From Rubrivirga sp. SAORIC476 (GTDB taxonomy: Bacteria > Bacteroidota > Rhodothermia > Rhodothermales > Rubricoccaceae): DNA of 64,000 bases. The stretch spans positions 456,536-520,535 of the forward strand of contig NZ_MVOI01000003.1 in the NCBI RefSeq assembly GCF_002283555.1, in the 5' to 3' direction. This document shows positions 36,419 to 44,859 of this stretch, piece by piece (the first letter of the stretch is position 1; every line of letters starts with the position of its first letter). The notes under the pieces were generated by a model, which ran no database searches, had not been told where the DNA came from, and saw only the letters and a list, made by a program, of their open reading frames with translations. The position numbers and the translations under genes are program-made.

Positions 36419-36651
36419 TCGTCGTCGGGCTTGCGGACGTACGGATAGCGACGGTACTGCTCCAGCACCTGCGAGTCGGTGGTGTCCTCGAAGGTCTCTC
36501 CGCAGACGGCGCACGAGAACACGATCCGCTTGGGCGTGCTCGACATGCCATTGAAGAGGGCGAACCAGCCACCGCCGCCGTGCGTCAGGTCGGCACGCGT
36601 GGCGTGGTGGTAGCGGTCGTGTCCGCAGGAGCAGGTCGGGCGGGGGTCCAT
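36415..36651 (-). CDS. Small metal-binding-like protein
   Basis: 78 residues with two candidate metal knuckles: TCSCGHDRYHHA (Cys/His-rich, residues 6-17) and FSCAVCGETF (CxxC, about 45-54), as in a zinc ribbon. It ends with a charged tail YRRYPYVRKPDDE. No family recognised. It is the first gene of the operon with TlpA and KamA, coupled by an ATGA overlap. Confidence 0.6.
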   Translation of the reverse strand: MDPRPTCSCGHDRYHHATRADLTHGGGGWFALFNGMSSTPKRIVFSCAVCGETFEDTTDSQVLEQYRRYPYVRKPDDE

Positions 36652-36708
36652 GCCGCAGCGTACCCCTCACCTCGCCCCGCGTTCGCGGACGGTGCGTGGA
36701 TTCCGGGC

Positions 36709-37698
36709 TCACCCCAGCGCCCGCCTCAGCGCCGCGCCCAACACGTCCGCGAGGAAGGCGTCGTAGGGCTGGCCGTCCAGTTCGGCGAGGATGGCGAACG
36801 TGCCGTCGGGCGCGAACGTCGGGAGCGGGTTGATCTCGATGAACACCGGCACCCCGTCGGCGCCGACGCGGAAGTCGGAGCGCGAGAAGTCTCGGCACTC
36901 CAGCGCGCGGTGCGCGAGAAGGGCCGCCTCGGCGAGCGCGCGGTCGAGGTCGGTCGAGAGGTCCCCCTCCACGACGAAGTCCGGGTCGCCTGGCAGCGCG
37001 TGGACGCCGATCCCGGACACCGGCTCGATGGCGCGTTGCAGCGGCGGCAGCGCCCGCGCCCCGGCGCCCGTCCCCACCACCCCGACCGTGAACTCAGAGC
37101 CGTCCACGAACGCCTCTACGACCACGTCCTGCCTGTACAGCGCGTGCTGACGGGCGGCCTCCGCCCGGAGCGCCTTCGTCGTCTCGCAGCGACTGGACCG
37201 AGTGATCCCCTTGGCGGTCCCCTCGTAGCGCGGCTTCACCATCAGCGGGAACGGAAGCCCGGCGGCCACCTCGGCCGCGTCCTGCCCGAGGCCGACCACC
37301 ACGCCCGTGGGCACGGCCCCGCCCGCTGCCGCGACGACGGTCTTGGTGAGGTGCTTGTCGAGCGAGACCGACAGCGCCAGCGCGTCGCTCCCGATGCACG
37401 GCACGCCCGCCAGCTCCAGAAGAACCGGCACGTGCGCCTCCCGGTTGCGGCTGCCGTAGCTCTCCGCGATCGTGAGGGCCGCGTCGAGGAGCAGCGCCCC
37501 CCCCCCTATCGCCGCGAGCAGCGCCTGCGCGTTGCCGATGCGAACGGGCATGTGGCCGAGCCGCTGGAGCGCCGCCTCCAGCGCGGCGACGGTCTCTTCG
37601 GGCTCATACTCGGCGTCCCAGTCGGGGGGCGCGCCGGGCGGGGCAGGCGCGTCGCCGAAGCGGTCGTAGCAGAGGCCCACCCGCAGCGAACGGCTCAT
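36709..37698 (-). CDS. D-alanine--D-alanine ligase-like ATP-grasp enzyme
   Basis: 329 residues. ATP-grasp order: N-terminal Rossmann (LRVGLCYDRFGD), GVPCIGSDALALSVSLDKHLTK, PLMVKPRYEGTAKGITRSS (ATP lid region), VEAFVDGSEFTVGVVG and the Mg-site EINPLPTF. The usual Ddl GRExxxxxL and Y/F-S catalytic triad context is only partly visible, and the central domain is short, so it may act on another dipeptide. It overlaps the upstream membrane-protein gene by 4 bases (ATGA). Confidence 0.78.
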   Translation of the reverse strand: MSRSLRVGLCYDRFGDAPAPPGAPPDWDAEYEPEETVAALEAALQRLGHMPVRIGNAQALLAAIGGGALLLDAALTIAESYGSRNREAHVPVLLELAGVPCIGSDALALSVSLDKHLTKTVVAAAGGAVPTGVVVGLGQDAAEVAAGLPFPLMVKPRYEGTAKGITRSSRCETTKALRAEAARQHALYRQDVVVEAFVDGSEFTVGVVGTGAGARALPPLQRAIEPVSGIGVHALPGDPDFVVEGDLSTDLDRALAEAALLAHRALECRDFSRSDFRVGADGVPVFIEINPLPTFAPDGTFAILAELDGQPYDAFLADVLGAALRRALG

Positions 37699-38525
37699 GG
37701 GGTCCGCCGCGGTCGCCACTCCGAGAAGCCGTCGGGCAGGAGAACGCCTCCGCGCCGCTCGGCCGTCGCTCGCGCGACCACCCGGTGCGCCCGCCGCAGA
37801 TTCTCCGGGGCGATACGGGCCGGGCGCGCGTCGACCAGTCCTTCGACCTCCTCGGCTGTGAGCCACTCCGCCAGCCCGATGTTCTGGGGCAGGATTGCCC
37901 GGGTCGGCTCTGGCTCATCGTCGACCTCCAGCGTCTCCGCCCAGAGTGCTTCCGTCGGAGCGGCAGCGGGCTCCTCCGAGGCATCGACCCGGAGCACGCG
38001 TCGGATCCGCCAGCGCGTCGCCCCCAGTCGGATCCACTCGGCGGCGCGGACGAGCACGGCTACCCCCACGGGCAGGCCCACGAGTGCCAGCGGGGCCAGC
38101 CACTCGGCGGCCGCCGAGGGCCTCGACAACAGGACGACCGCCGTCACCACCGCCGTCGGCAGGCAGAGCCAGGCCAGCGCGACGACCCAGGGGCGCGGCG
38201 GCGACCACGCGACCGTGACGGTGAGGATGGCCTCGTCGGGGCGCTCCTCGGCGTGCAGCAGCACGCGCCGCCGGGCAGTGAGGAGACTCCAGAGACGGCC
38301 CGACGCCGTGTCCTCGTGGAGACCGCGGGACCCGAAGACGCGCTCCGCCTCCGCCACCGCCGCCGTCCACCGGGCCGTGTCGACCCCGGACAGGCGGGCC
38401 GCCCACTGACCCACGCGCGGAGCCCGCCGCCCCCCGGGACGTACCGTCGGAATGGGAGGCTCGGGGACCTCACGCCAGCCAGCGCCTTCGGCGAGAGAGT
38501 CGGGAGTCGGGAACGGCACCGGCAC
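37695..38525 (-). CDS. Hypothetical membrane protein
   Basis: 276 residues. Two adjacent TM helices (WVVALAWLCLPTAVVTAVVL; WLAPLALVGLPVGVAVLVRA) in the middle, a helical N-terminal cytoplasmic domain ending ARRRVLLHAEE, and an acidic C-terminal region (LRVDASEEPAAAPTEALWAE, ILPQNIGLAEWLTAEEVEGL). No motif recognised. It lies between the five-gene paralogue array and the Ddl-like gene on the same strand. Confidence 0.6.
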   Translation of the reverse strand: MPVPFPTPDSLAEGAGWREVPEPPIPTVRPGGRRAPRVGQWAARLSGVDTARWTAAVAEAERVFGSRGLHEDTASGRLWSLLTARRRVLLHAEERPDEAILTVTVAWSPPRPWVVALAWLCLPTAVVTAVVLLSRPSAAAEWLAPLALVGLPVGVAVLVRAAEWIRLGATRWRIRRVLRVDASEEPAAAPTEALWAETLEVDDEPEPTRAILPQNIGLAEWLTAEEVEGLVDARPARIAPENLRRAHRVVARATAERRGGVLLPDGFSEWRPRRTP

Positions 38526-38567
38526 GGGCGAGAACGGACGGAAAGGTAGTCCTGCTGTCGGTCCCGG

Positions 38568-39422
38568 TCATCCCCGGATGCGTTGGCGCGCAACGCCCGT
38601 CTCTTCTGTCGCGGGGAGGTCATCGTCTAGAGCGTCGAGGTCGAGGCGACCGCGCGGCGCGGCGGCCTCCCCGACCGGCTCCACGTCTCGGGCCTGGGAT
38701 CCGTGGAGGAGCGGCGTGAGGTCGTCGGCCAGCGTGCCGAGGTCGGCGTGCTTGCGGGCGCGCCAGCGACGGTCTGCAGCGGCGACGAGCGGAGCCGCGA
38801 CGGCCCAGGCGACCAGAAACGTCACCACCCCGATCACGGCGCCCATCGACCCGGCGCCCGACGCCTCCCCCCCGATGCCCCCGGCCACCATGGCTAGAAG
38901 CAGCGCGATCGCAGCCCCGTAGAACAGGCCCTCGACGGTCGGGCTGGAGAGGCCCACGAGTTGGGTGATGCGGAGCCGCGTCCGGTCGCCCCGCGGGCTC
39001 ACCACGACGCGCGTTCGCACGCCCAGCGAGTTGGTGTGCGACCACTCGAACGACCGGCCGACCTGCTGGACCGACTCGCCGGCGGTTTCCCCGAAGGGGG
39101 CGCCCATCGGGGCGCCGAAGGTCATGCGGAGATGCGAGACGGCATCTTCCCAGCCGTCGAGCGCGAAGGGTGTGTCGAGCCATCGCTCGACGTAGACCTC
39201 GGTGCGCGTCTGGCCGGACTGCCGAGCGAGCGTCCGCCCGAGGTCGTCCACCTCGGCGGCGGCGGCGCGGAGGTGGGCCGGGTCGATGCCCGCCTCGCGC
39301 CCGATGCGCTCGATCTCGTCGAGCGTCAGCCCCGCCTCGCCGACCCCCGCCTCGACGGCGCGCTGCCGCTCGACGGCGCGCTCGATGATGGAGGCGACTT
39401 CTGCTTCGGAGTACGTGCGCAT
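38568..39422 (-). CDS. Tandem paralogue array, member 5 (unknown membrane family)
   Basis: 284 residues. N-terminal helical module SEAEVASIIERAVERQRAV then LTLDEIERIGREAGIDPAHL (about 1-52), a beta-rich middle (EVYVERWLDTPFALDGWEDA, RVVVSPRGDRTRLRI), two TM helices (about 165-215) and a C-terminal cytoplasmic tail with RLDLDALDDDL. The same plan is found in the four genes upstream. It is last in transcription order and the most diverged in its tail. Confidence 0.7.
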   Translation of the reverse strand: MRTYSEAEVASIIERAVERQRAVEAGVGEAGLTLDEIERIGREAGIDPAHLRAAAAEVDDLGRTLARQSGQTRTEVYVERWLDTPFALDGWEDAVSHLRMTFGAPMGAPFGETAGESVQQVGRSFEWSHTNSLGVRTRVVVSPRGDRTRLRITQLVGLSSPTVEGLFYGAAIALLLAMVAGGIGGEASGAGSMGAVIGVVTFLVAWAVAAPLVAAADRRWRARKHADLGTLADDLTPLLHGSQARDVEPVGEAAAPRGRLDLDALDDDLPATEETGVARQRIRG

Positions 39423-39425
39423 CGG

Positions 39426-40205
39426 CTAGGAGCGGGTGCGAGAGCGGGAGGAGACCGGATCGGACGACTCGTCCAGGTCGGGGAGCGCGTCGAGATCCAG
39501 GCGTGGCGAGGCCTCCCGCTGGTGCGCGTCCGGAAGGGGCGTCTCTACCGCCTCGGCGGCGCGACGGGCGACATCGGCGAACTGCTCCTCCCGGAGGGTC
39601 GCCCACCGCCGCTGCTCGGCGCCCAGGCCGAGGGCCCCCAGCAGCATCCCCAGGCCCAGCAGCAGCACGCTCCACATGTCGCCGCCGTCTGCCAGCAGGT
39701 CGATGGAACCGACGATCGCGGAGAGGAGCGCAAACACGCCGACGACGCCCGCGCCGATCGACATCTGGGCGCGCTCCTGACGCCGCGTTTGGAGGGACAG
39801 ACGGCTCGCATCGGCTCCCTCGGCCTCGAGCGTCACGCGGAGGTTGCCGTTGCGCCATTCTCGGGCGCGCCCGGTGTCGGAGACCTTGCCGCGGGCGGAG
39901 AACGTCCGGCGCGCGTCCGCGACGACGTGGTCCCAAAGCACCTCCGCGGGAGGGCCGGGCAGGACCTCCGTCCGAAACACACCACTCGGCAACGGCCCGA
40001 GTCCCGTCCGCCCCGTCTCGGGCTCGCCCGTGGCGACGGCGCGGGCGGCGGCCTCGACGTGCTCGGGGTCCAGCCCCGCCTCGCGGCCGATGGCGCGGAG
40101 TTCGTCGAGCGAGAGCCCCTCGCCCTTGGACCGGACCGCGTGCTGCCGCTCGGCGGCGCGCGCGAACACCTCACGGGCTTCGTCTTCGGTGAACTGGTGG
40201 TCCAT
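39426..40205 (-). CDS. Tandem paralogue array, member 4 (unknown membrane family)
   Basis: 259 residues. FTEDEAREVFARAAERQHAV, LSLDELRAIGREAGLDPEHV, a middle domain with FRTEVLPGPPAEVLWDHVV and GRAREWRNGNLRVTLE, two TM helices (MSIGAGVVGVFALLSAIVGS; MWSVLLLGLGMLLGALGLGA), and a tail ending RLDLDALPDLDE. It is separated by 3 bases from member 5 and abuts member 3. Confidence 0.7.
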   Translation of the reverse strand: MDHQFTEDEAREVFARAAERQHAVRSKGEGLSLDELRAIGREAGLDPEHVEAAARAVATGEPETGRTGLGPLPSGVFRTEVLPGPPAEVLWDHVVADARRTFSARGKVSDTGRAREWRNGNLRVTLEAEGADASRLSLQTRRQERAQMSIGAGVVGVFALLSAIVGSIDLLADGGDMWSVLLLGLGMLLGALGLGAEQRRWATLREEQFADVARRAAEAVETPLPDAHQREASPRLDLDALPDLDESSDPVSSRSRTRS

Positions 40206-40988
40206 CTAGGTGCGGGTCCGGGAACGAGGCTGCGGGGCCACCTCCCCCAGCTCAGGCGCGACGTCGAGGTGGAGGGGATCGAGGCGCGCTCCGGGCGCCT
40301 CGTCAGGGAGGGACGGTGCTGCAGACGCGGCGATCCGTTCGATCCGATCAGCGAGAGCGTCCATCTCCAGGGGACGGGTCATGGCGCGGCGGCGCGCGCT
40401 GACGCGCGTGACGAGGAGGACCGCGACCGTCATCACGGCCATTGCCAGCGCGAACCAGAGCAGTCCCGTCTTGCCCGTCGCAGCTCCCCCCACACCCATC
40501 AGCGCCCCGAGCGAGACCATCATGCCGGACAACCCATAGGCGGCGCCCTTCTCTGAGGCCACCCCGGACTCGACGGTTAGCTCCGTCCCTTCAGGCGTCG
40601 TCTCGATGCGGACGCGCTCGCCCTGGAGGCTGCCCTCGTAGGCCGTCCACGAGCGGCGGTCGCCGATGTGCTCCACGGCACCCGGCGTCTGGTGGCGCTC
40701 CCGGAGGACATCCAGGACACGTCCCCACGCCGCATCGTCCACCGGACCGACCAGACGGCGGACGCGCTGCGTGCGCAGCGGCACGCCTGCCCACATCGGC
40801 GGCTGATAGGGAGTCGCATCCTCGGCCGCCGCCGCCGCCACGTGCGCCGGGTCGATGCCCGCCTCCCGCCCGATGGCCTGCAGGTCCTCCAGCGTGAGCC
40901 CCTCGCCCAGCGCCGGCCTGCGGTGCTGACGCTCGGCGGCGCGGGCGAAGATGCGCTTGGCCTCCTCCTCGGAGAAGTGGCGCGCCAT
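40206..40988 (-). CDS. Tandem paralogue array, member 3 (unknown membrane family)
   Basis: 260 residues. FSEEEAKRIFARAAERQHRR, LTLEDLQAIGREAGIDPAHV, then VPLRTQRVRRLVGPVDDAAW, a beta segment (ERVRIETTPEGTELTVE), two TM helices (about 160-205) and the tail RLDPLHLDVAPELGE. It shares one base with the stop of member 2 (TGATG), so translation is coupled. Confidence 0.7.
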   Translation of the reverse strand: MARHFSEEEAKRIFARAAERQHRRPALGEGLTLEDLQAIGREAGIDPAHVAAAAAEDATPYQPPMWAGVPLRTQRVRRLVGPVDDAAWGRVLDVLRERHQTPGAVEHIGDRRSWTAYEGSLQGERVRIETTPEGTELTVESGVASEKGAAYGLSGMMVSLGALMGVGGAATGKTGLLWFALAMAVMTVAVLLVTRVSARRRAMTRPLEMDALADRIERIAASAAPSLPDEAPGARLDPLHLDVAPELGEVAPQPRSRTRT

Positions 40989-41791
40989 CAGGACCGGGTG
41001 CGGGGCCGGTGTGCCGATGCCCTCTCCGCCTCGTCCTCCTCGATGTCGAGGTGGACCGGGTCGATGCGCGGGGCGGTAGTCTCGCGCGTCGCGCGCACGA
41101 ACGGGCCCGGCGTTGCGTCGCGCGCGATCAGGTCCAGACGGTCCAGCAGCGACTCGAACCGTCGCGCCTCGCGCCGCCGCCACACGCGCGTCCCGATCTG
41201 AGCGCCAGCCCCGAACATCACCCCCATTCCCGCCATGATGACGGCCGGGACCCACAGCTCGGGGTCGGCGCCCGCCAGCCAGAGGGTGAGGAAGAGAAGC
41301 GCCATGGCGCCCTGGACCGCAGCGGCGATGGTGAACCCGAAGACCGTGTCACGGATCGAGCGCGAGAGCGTGACGCGCGACCCGTCGCCCGCGGGCTCCA
41401 GCGTCAGGCGCGTCGTGATGCCGTTCTTGGTGCCGCCGCTGATGACGGTCCACTCGCGGAGGCGCCCGATCTGGCCCGCCATGCCCGGCTGGCCGAACTC
41501 GCGGCGCGCGGCCGTGACCATCGACGCCCACGCGTCGTCGTCGACGGGGCCGTCGAACACGCGCGAGCGGACCACCTCGATGGGCGTGCCGAGGAGCGTC
41601 TTCTCGGCCTGCGGCGCCGAGTCCAGTTCCGCTGCGGCGATGGCGACGAGGCCGGGGTCCAGGCCTGCCGCCTGCGCGGCCTCCTCCAGTTCGGAGAGCG
41701 AGAGCCCATCGGCTCCGGAGGTCATCCGCTGGCGGTCGGCGACGAGGGCGAAGATGCGCTGGGCCTCCTCTTCGGAATAGCGACGGGGCAT
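40988..41791 (-). CDS. Tandem paralogue array, member 2 (unknown membrane family)
   Basis: 267 residues. YSEEEAQRIFALVADRQRMT, LSLSELEEAAQAAGLDPGLV, TPIEVVRSRVFDGPVDDDAW, GRLREWTVISGGTKNGITTR, two TM helices (TIAAAVQGAMALLFLTLWLA; LWVPAVIMAGMGVMFGAGAQ), tail RIDPVHLDIEEDE. The DDDAW segment aligns with the DDAAW of member 3 and the SDAEW of member 1, which shows that the middle domain is homologous too. Confidence 0.7.
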   Translation of the reverse strand: MPRRYSEEEAQRIFALVADRQRMTSGADGLSLSELEEAAQAAGLDPGLVAIAAAELDSAPQAEKTLLGTPIEVVRSRVFDGPVDDDAWASMVTAARREFGQPGMAGQIGRLREWTVISGGTKNGITTRLTLEPAGDGSRVTLSRSIRDTVFGFTIAAAVQGAMALLFLTLWLAGADPELWVPAVIMAGMGVMFGAGAQIGTRVWRRREARRFESLLDRLDLIARDATPGPFVRATRETTAPRIDPVHLDIEEDEAERASAHRPRTRS

Positions 41792-41793
41792 GG

Positions 41794-42585
41794 TCAGGCG
41801 CGGATGCGCGAGCGAGAGGGGACGGTGCCCCGGTCCTCGACCTCGGCGTCGAGGTGGGCGGGGTCGATGCGGCCCTCTGTGGCGGTCGGAAGCGAGACGT
41901 CGTCCAGGCGAGAGATCAGGTCGATGCGGTCGAGGAGGCCTTCCAGTCGGTCGGGGGTCCGCGCAGCGGCGAGCTTCGCGGACAGGAACGCGCCCGCGTA
42001 GCAGACGATGCCGACCAGCATCATGAGAACCGCCACCATCAGCGAGGTCGTTTTCTCAGGTACCACCGCTGCCAGCCCTGCACCTGTCAGCGCGCCCATG
42101 CCCGCAAACGTCCCGCCCAGCGCTAGGCCGAGGAGGCGGTTCACGTCGGGCGCCTCGATGGTCACGAGGTCGCCTTCGGGACGATCCTCGACCCGCACGC
42201 GGAGGGACGACGACGAACTGGACGAGGAGCCGGAGTGCCCGGTCCACTCGCGGCGTCTCCCGATCTGCTCCGCCGTCCCCGGCGTCTTGCACTCGGCCCG
42301 GAGCAGGTCCACGACGCGCTCCCACTCGGCGTCCGAGAGGCGAGCCGGGAGCAGACGGGAGCGGCGGATCCCGACGGGGACGCCGTGCCACGTCGCCTGA
42401 GCCTGCTGCGCCGCCCGCTCCGACGCGGCCTCGGCGGCGACGAGCGCAGGGTCGAGCCCGGCCTCCTTCCCGATGGCAGTCAGCTCGGCGACCGTCAGGC
42501 CGTCGGTGGCGGACGCGGCGTGCTGGCGGCGCGCGGCGCGGGCGAAGATGCGGCGGGCCTCGTCGGCGGAAAAGCGGTCGGACAT
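41794..42585 (-). CDS. Tandem paralogue array, member 1 (unknown membrane family)
   Basis: 263 residues, first gene of the array. FSADEARRIFARAARRQHAA, LTVAELTAIGKEAGLDPALV, VPVGIRRSRLLPARLSDAEW, GRRREWTGHSG followed by a poly-Ser run, two TM helices (GLALGGTFAGMGALTGAGLA; LMVAVLMMLVGIVCYAGAFL), tail RIDPAHLDAEVED. No enzyme motif. The N-terminal module could be a small helical interaction domain. Function of the family unknown. Confidence 0.7.
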   Translation of the reverse strand: MSDRFSADEARRIFARAARRQHAASATDGLTVAELTAIGKEAGLDPALVAAEAASERAAQQAQATWHGVPVGIRRSRLLPARLSDAEWERVVDLLRAECKTPGTAEQIGRRREWTGHSGSSSSSSSSLRVRVEDRPEGDLVTIEAPDVNRLLGLALGGTFAGMGALTGAGLAAVVPEKTTSLMVAVLMMLVGIVCYAGAFLSAKLAAARTPDRLEGLLDRIDLISRLDDVSLPTATEGRIDPAHLDAEVEDRGTVPSRSRIRA

Positions 42586-42892
42586 GGGCGGAGGGGACGC
42601 CCTGAACCTACGGACCCGGCACGGCCGGAGGTGCATCCGAGGTGGTGCGGGAGGGCGGTTTCGCCGCCCGCCCGATCCGGATCGCATGCCCCAGAGTCGG
42701 TACCTCGTGGCGGACCTCCGACAGCCCCCATGACGCCATCCGTCCCTTCAGATGTCGCTACGCCGAGCCAGATCACGAGGCCCACGGGTCACCCCCCGGC
42801 TCCAGCCGACCAGCGCCGCCAGCCCGACGATGAGCGAAACGACCGCCCCCGAGATCCACCGCAGGTGGTCCCCAGAGCGACGAGCGACTGCC
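42586..42892. other. 307-base gap without a supported gene
   Basis: Separates the paralogue array from the SDR operon. The minus strand has an open stretch encoding a hydrophobic helix (ISGAVVSLIVGLAALVGW) but no usable start codon before it. No promoter or terminator is obvious. Confidence 0.5.
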
Positions 42893-43666
42893 TCACCGCA
42901 CGTACGACGCCGCGTTCACGTCCACCGTCGTGCCCGTCGCGTGGTCGGCGAGGCCGGAGGCCAGGAAGACGACCGTCGGGGCGACGTCGTCTGGCTCGGT
43001 GAGGCGGTCGAGGGCCGCGCCTCGCAGCGCCGCTGCCTCGCCGTGCTGGGCGATGTAGGGCGTCGCCATGTCCGTGCGCGTGAAGCCCGGTGCGACTCCG
43101 AACGCTACCAGCCCTCCCCCCGCCCGCGCCAACGTCTTCGTCAGCGCCACGACCCCGCCCTTGGAGGCTGCGTAGGCGAGGTACTCGGGGTCGTCGCCAC
43201 GGAAGGCAGCCCGGCTGGAGACGGTCACGAGGCGGACCGAGACGCCGCTCTCCCCCGCCGCTCTCCGCTCGGTCGCGTGCCGAGACGCCGCGCGCCCGAG
43301 TTCGGCTACCGAGCGCAGGTTGACGGCCATTGTCCGATCCCAGGCGGCGAGCCAGTCGTCGAGGGGCGCGTCCAGCGGGGCCTCCTCGAACGTCCCGGCG
43401 TTGGCGATCACCACGTCCACGCGCCCGTAGACCGCCTTTACCGCCTCGAACAGTGCGTCGGCAGCGCCGGGCGCGGCGAGGTCGGCGCCGAAGGCACGGC
43501 TGCCGTTCCGTAGGTCCGCGGCCAGCGTCCCCGCAGCCTCCGCGTTGCGTCCGTAGTGGACGCCGACGGTCGCCCCGGCGGTGCCGAGCCGAACAGCGAT
43601 GGCCCGCCCGATCCCCCGGCTCGCTCCCGTCACGAGCGCGACCCGGCCTTCCAGATCGAGGGTCAC
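42893..43666 (-). CDS. Short-chain dehydrogenase/reductase (SDR)
   Basis: 257 residues, GTG start. Classical SDR: TGASRGIG cofactor motif (14-21), VIANAG (NAG), catalytic Ser in VTVSSRAAF and Y-x-x-x-K in YLAYAASKGG. The C-terminal DVNAASYV ending resembles FabG-like reductases. The Arg in the TGxxRGIG loop hints at NADPH. The natural substrate cannot be told. GTGA overlap with the upstream lipocalin-like gene. Confidence 0.9.
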   Translation of the reverse strand: MTLDLEGRVALVTGASRGIGRAIAVRLGTAGATVGVHYGRNAEAAGTLAADLRNGSRAFGADLAAPGAADALFEAVKAVYGRVDVVIANAGTFEEAPLDAPLDDWLAAWDRTMAVNLRSVAELGRAASRHATERRAAGESGVSVRLVTVSSRAAFRGDDPEYLAYAASKGGVVALTKTLARAGGGLVAFGVAPGFTRTDMATPYIAQHGEAAALRGAALDRLTEPDDVAPTVVFLASGLADHATGTTVDVNAASYVR

Positions 43667-44103
43667 GACCGCGTCCGCACGAGACGCACCACGAGACCGT
43701 CGACGGTGGCCATCTCCAGACGGCCGTCCTCCAGAATCTGGTAGCGGACCGGCTCGTCGCCTTCGACCATGATGCGCCCATCCTCCGTGTCATACGGGAA
43801 CGTGCGCTCCATGCTCATCGGGTCGAGGTCCTGCACCATTTCCATCTCGACGGTCGCCGTCCCTTCCGCGCTGAAGGCACACGTCATGGCCTCGACCGCG
43901 ACGCCCAGATCCCCGAGGCGGCCGGCCTCGGCGACCTCCTCCAGCGTCCACTCGCCGACGAGGTCGGCATCGAGCGTGTCGGGCACGGTCACGTCTGTCA
44001 CCGGCGGCGCGACGGGCTCCGGGAGCGGCGCGGGCTCGGCGTCGGACTGGGCGAAGACCGGACCGGCCAGCACGGCGACGGCGGTGAGGGCGAAGAGGCG
44101 CAT
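43663..44103 (-). CDS. Secreted lipocalin-like protein (short)
   Basis: 146 residues. Signal MRLFALTAVAVLAGPVFAQ. After a Pro-rich linker comes LVGEWTLEEV, the first strand pattern of lipocalin-like/DUF4488-type barrels (G-x-W), and a single-sheet remainder ending VDGLVVRLVRTR. A paralogue-like protein with the same G-x-W start is encoded immediately upstream. Ligand unknown. Confidence 0.65.
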   Translation of the reverse strand: MRLFALTAVAVLAGPVFAQSDAEPAPLPEPVAPPVTDVTVPDTLDADLVGEWTLEEVAEAGRLGDLGVAVEAMTCAFSAEGTATVEMEMVQDLDPMSMERTFPYDTEDGRIMVEGDEPVRYQILEDGRLEMATVDGLVVRLVRTRS

Positions 44104-44159
44104 GGGGAGAGAGGGAGTGTGGAGATCGAACGGACAGCGTCGTGGGCTTCGTACCGGAC

Positions 44160-44792
44160 TCACGGGATCCGCGAGAGGACGCTCTCCTCGCCATCGGCCT
44201 CGACCACCAGCTGGCGCTGGCCGGAGGCATCCCGGCGGAAGGTGTAGCGCGCCGGGTCGTCCCCGAGAAGCACGTAGGGCCCGGCGACGACGTAGGTGCC
44301 CTCGTCCCGGTCGTCACCCTCGCGGACCTCGGCGCGACCGTCGGCGCCGAACCGAACACCGAACGGACGTCCGAAACGGGTCCCGCTCCACCCGCCGACC
44401 AGGTCGGGGTCGAGCGCGCCCTCGGGGTCGGCGGCCCGGAGATTCAGAACGATGCCGGTCTCGAGGTCGAGGACGCGCAGCAACGTCGCATCGCGCGTCA
44501 CGTCGAGCACCGTCACCTCGGCGCCGTCGCGGACCACCAGTTGGCCCGCGGACGCCTGGACCCGCGCGTCCTCGAACCGGCCCGACAGTTCGCCGTCGTC
44601 GGGGTCGAGGAAGACGTACACCGCGTCGAGGCGGTCGGGCGTGAAGGTGAGGCGAGCGAAGACGAGCAGGTCGTCGTACGGCACGTTCTCGGCATCGACC
44701 AACTCCCACGTGCCGACCACGTCGGGCGCATCCTGCGCCGCGGCAGCGGGCGCGAGGAGAAAAACGCCGAACAGGATGAGCCGAGAGACCAC
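44160..44792 (-). CDS. Secreted lipocalin-like protein (long)
   Basis: 210 residues from GTG 44792 (GTG 44819 possible), giving signal SRLILFGVFLLAPAAAAQ. Two G-x-W modules: VVGTWELVDAENVPYDDLLV and DLVGGWSGTRFGRPFGVRF, each followed by beta strands, so it may be a double lipocalin-like barrel. The last strand reads RQLVVEADGEESVLSRI. It lies upstream of the shorter relative in the same operon. Confidence 0.65.
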   Translation of the reverse strand: MVSRLILFGVFLLAPAAAAQDAPDVVGTWELVDAENVPYDDLLVFARLTFTPDRLDAVYVFLDPDDGELSGRFEDARVQASAGQLVVRDGAEVTVLDVTRDATLLRVLDLETGIVLNLRAADPEGALDPDLVGGWSGTRFGRPFGVRFGADGRAEVREGDDRDEGTYVVAGPYVLLGDDPARYTFRRDASGQRQLVVEADGEESVLSRIP

Positions 44793-44859
44793 AGGCGAAC
44801 CAGAGGGGAGGACTTTCACGCCCTGTAGGTCCGCCGGGTTCGCCTGATTCGGGACCGTC

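Noticed and set aside
42720-42910. Small membrane protein on the minus strand (ISGAVVSLIVGLAALVGW)
   Set aside because: The open stretch of about 50 codons has no ATG, GTG or TTG before the hydrophobic segment.
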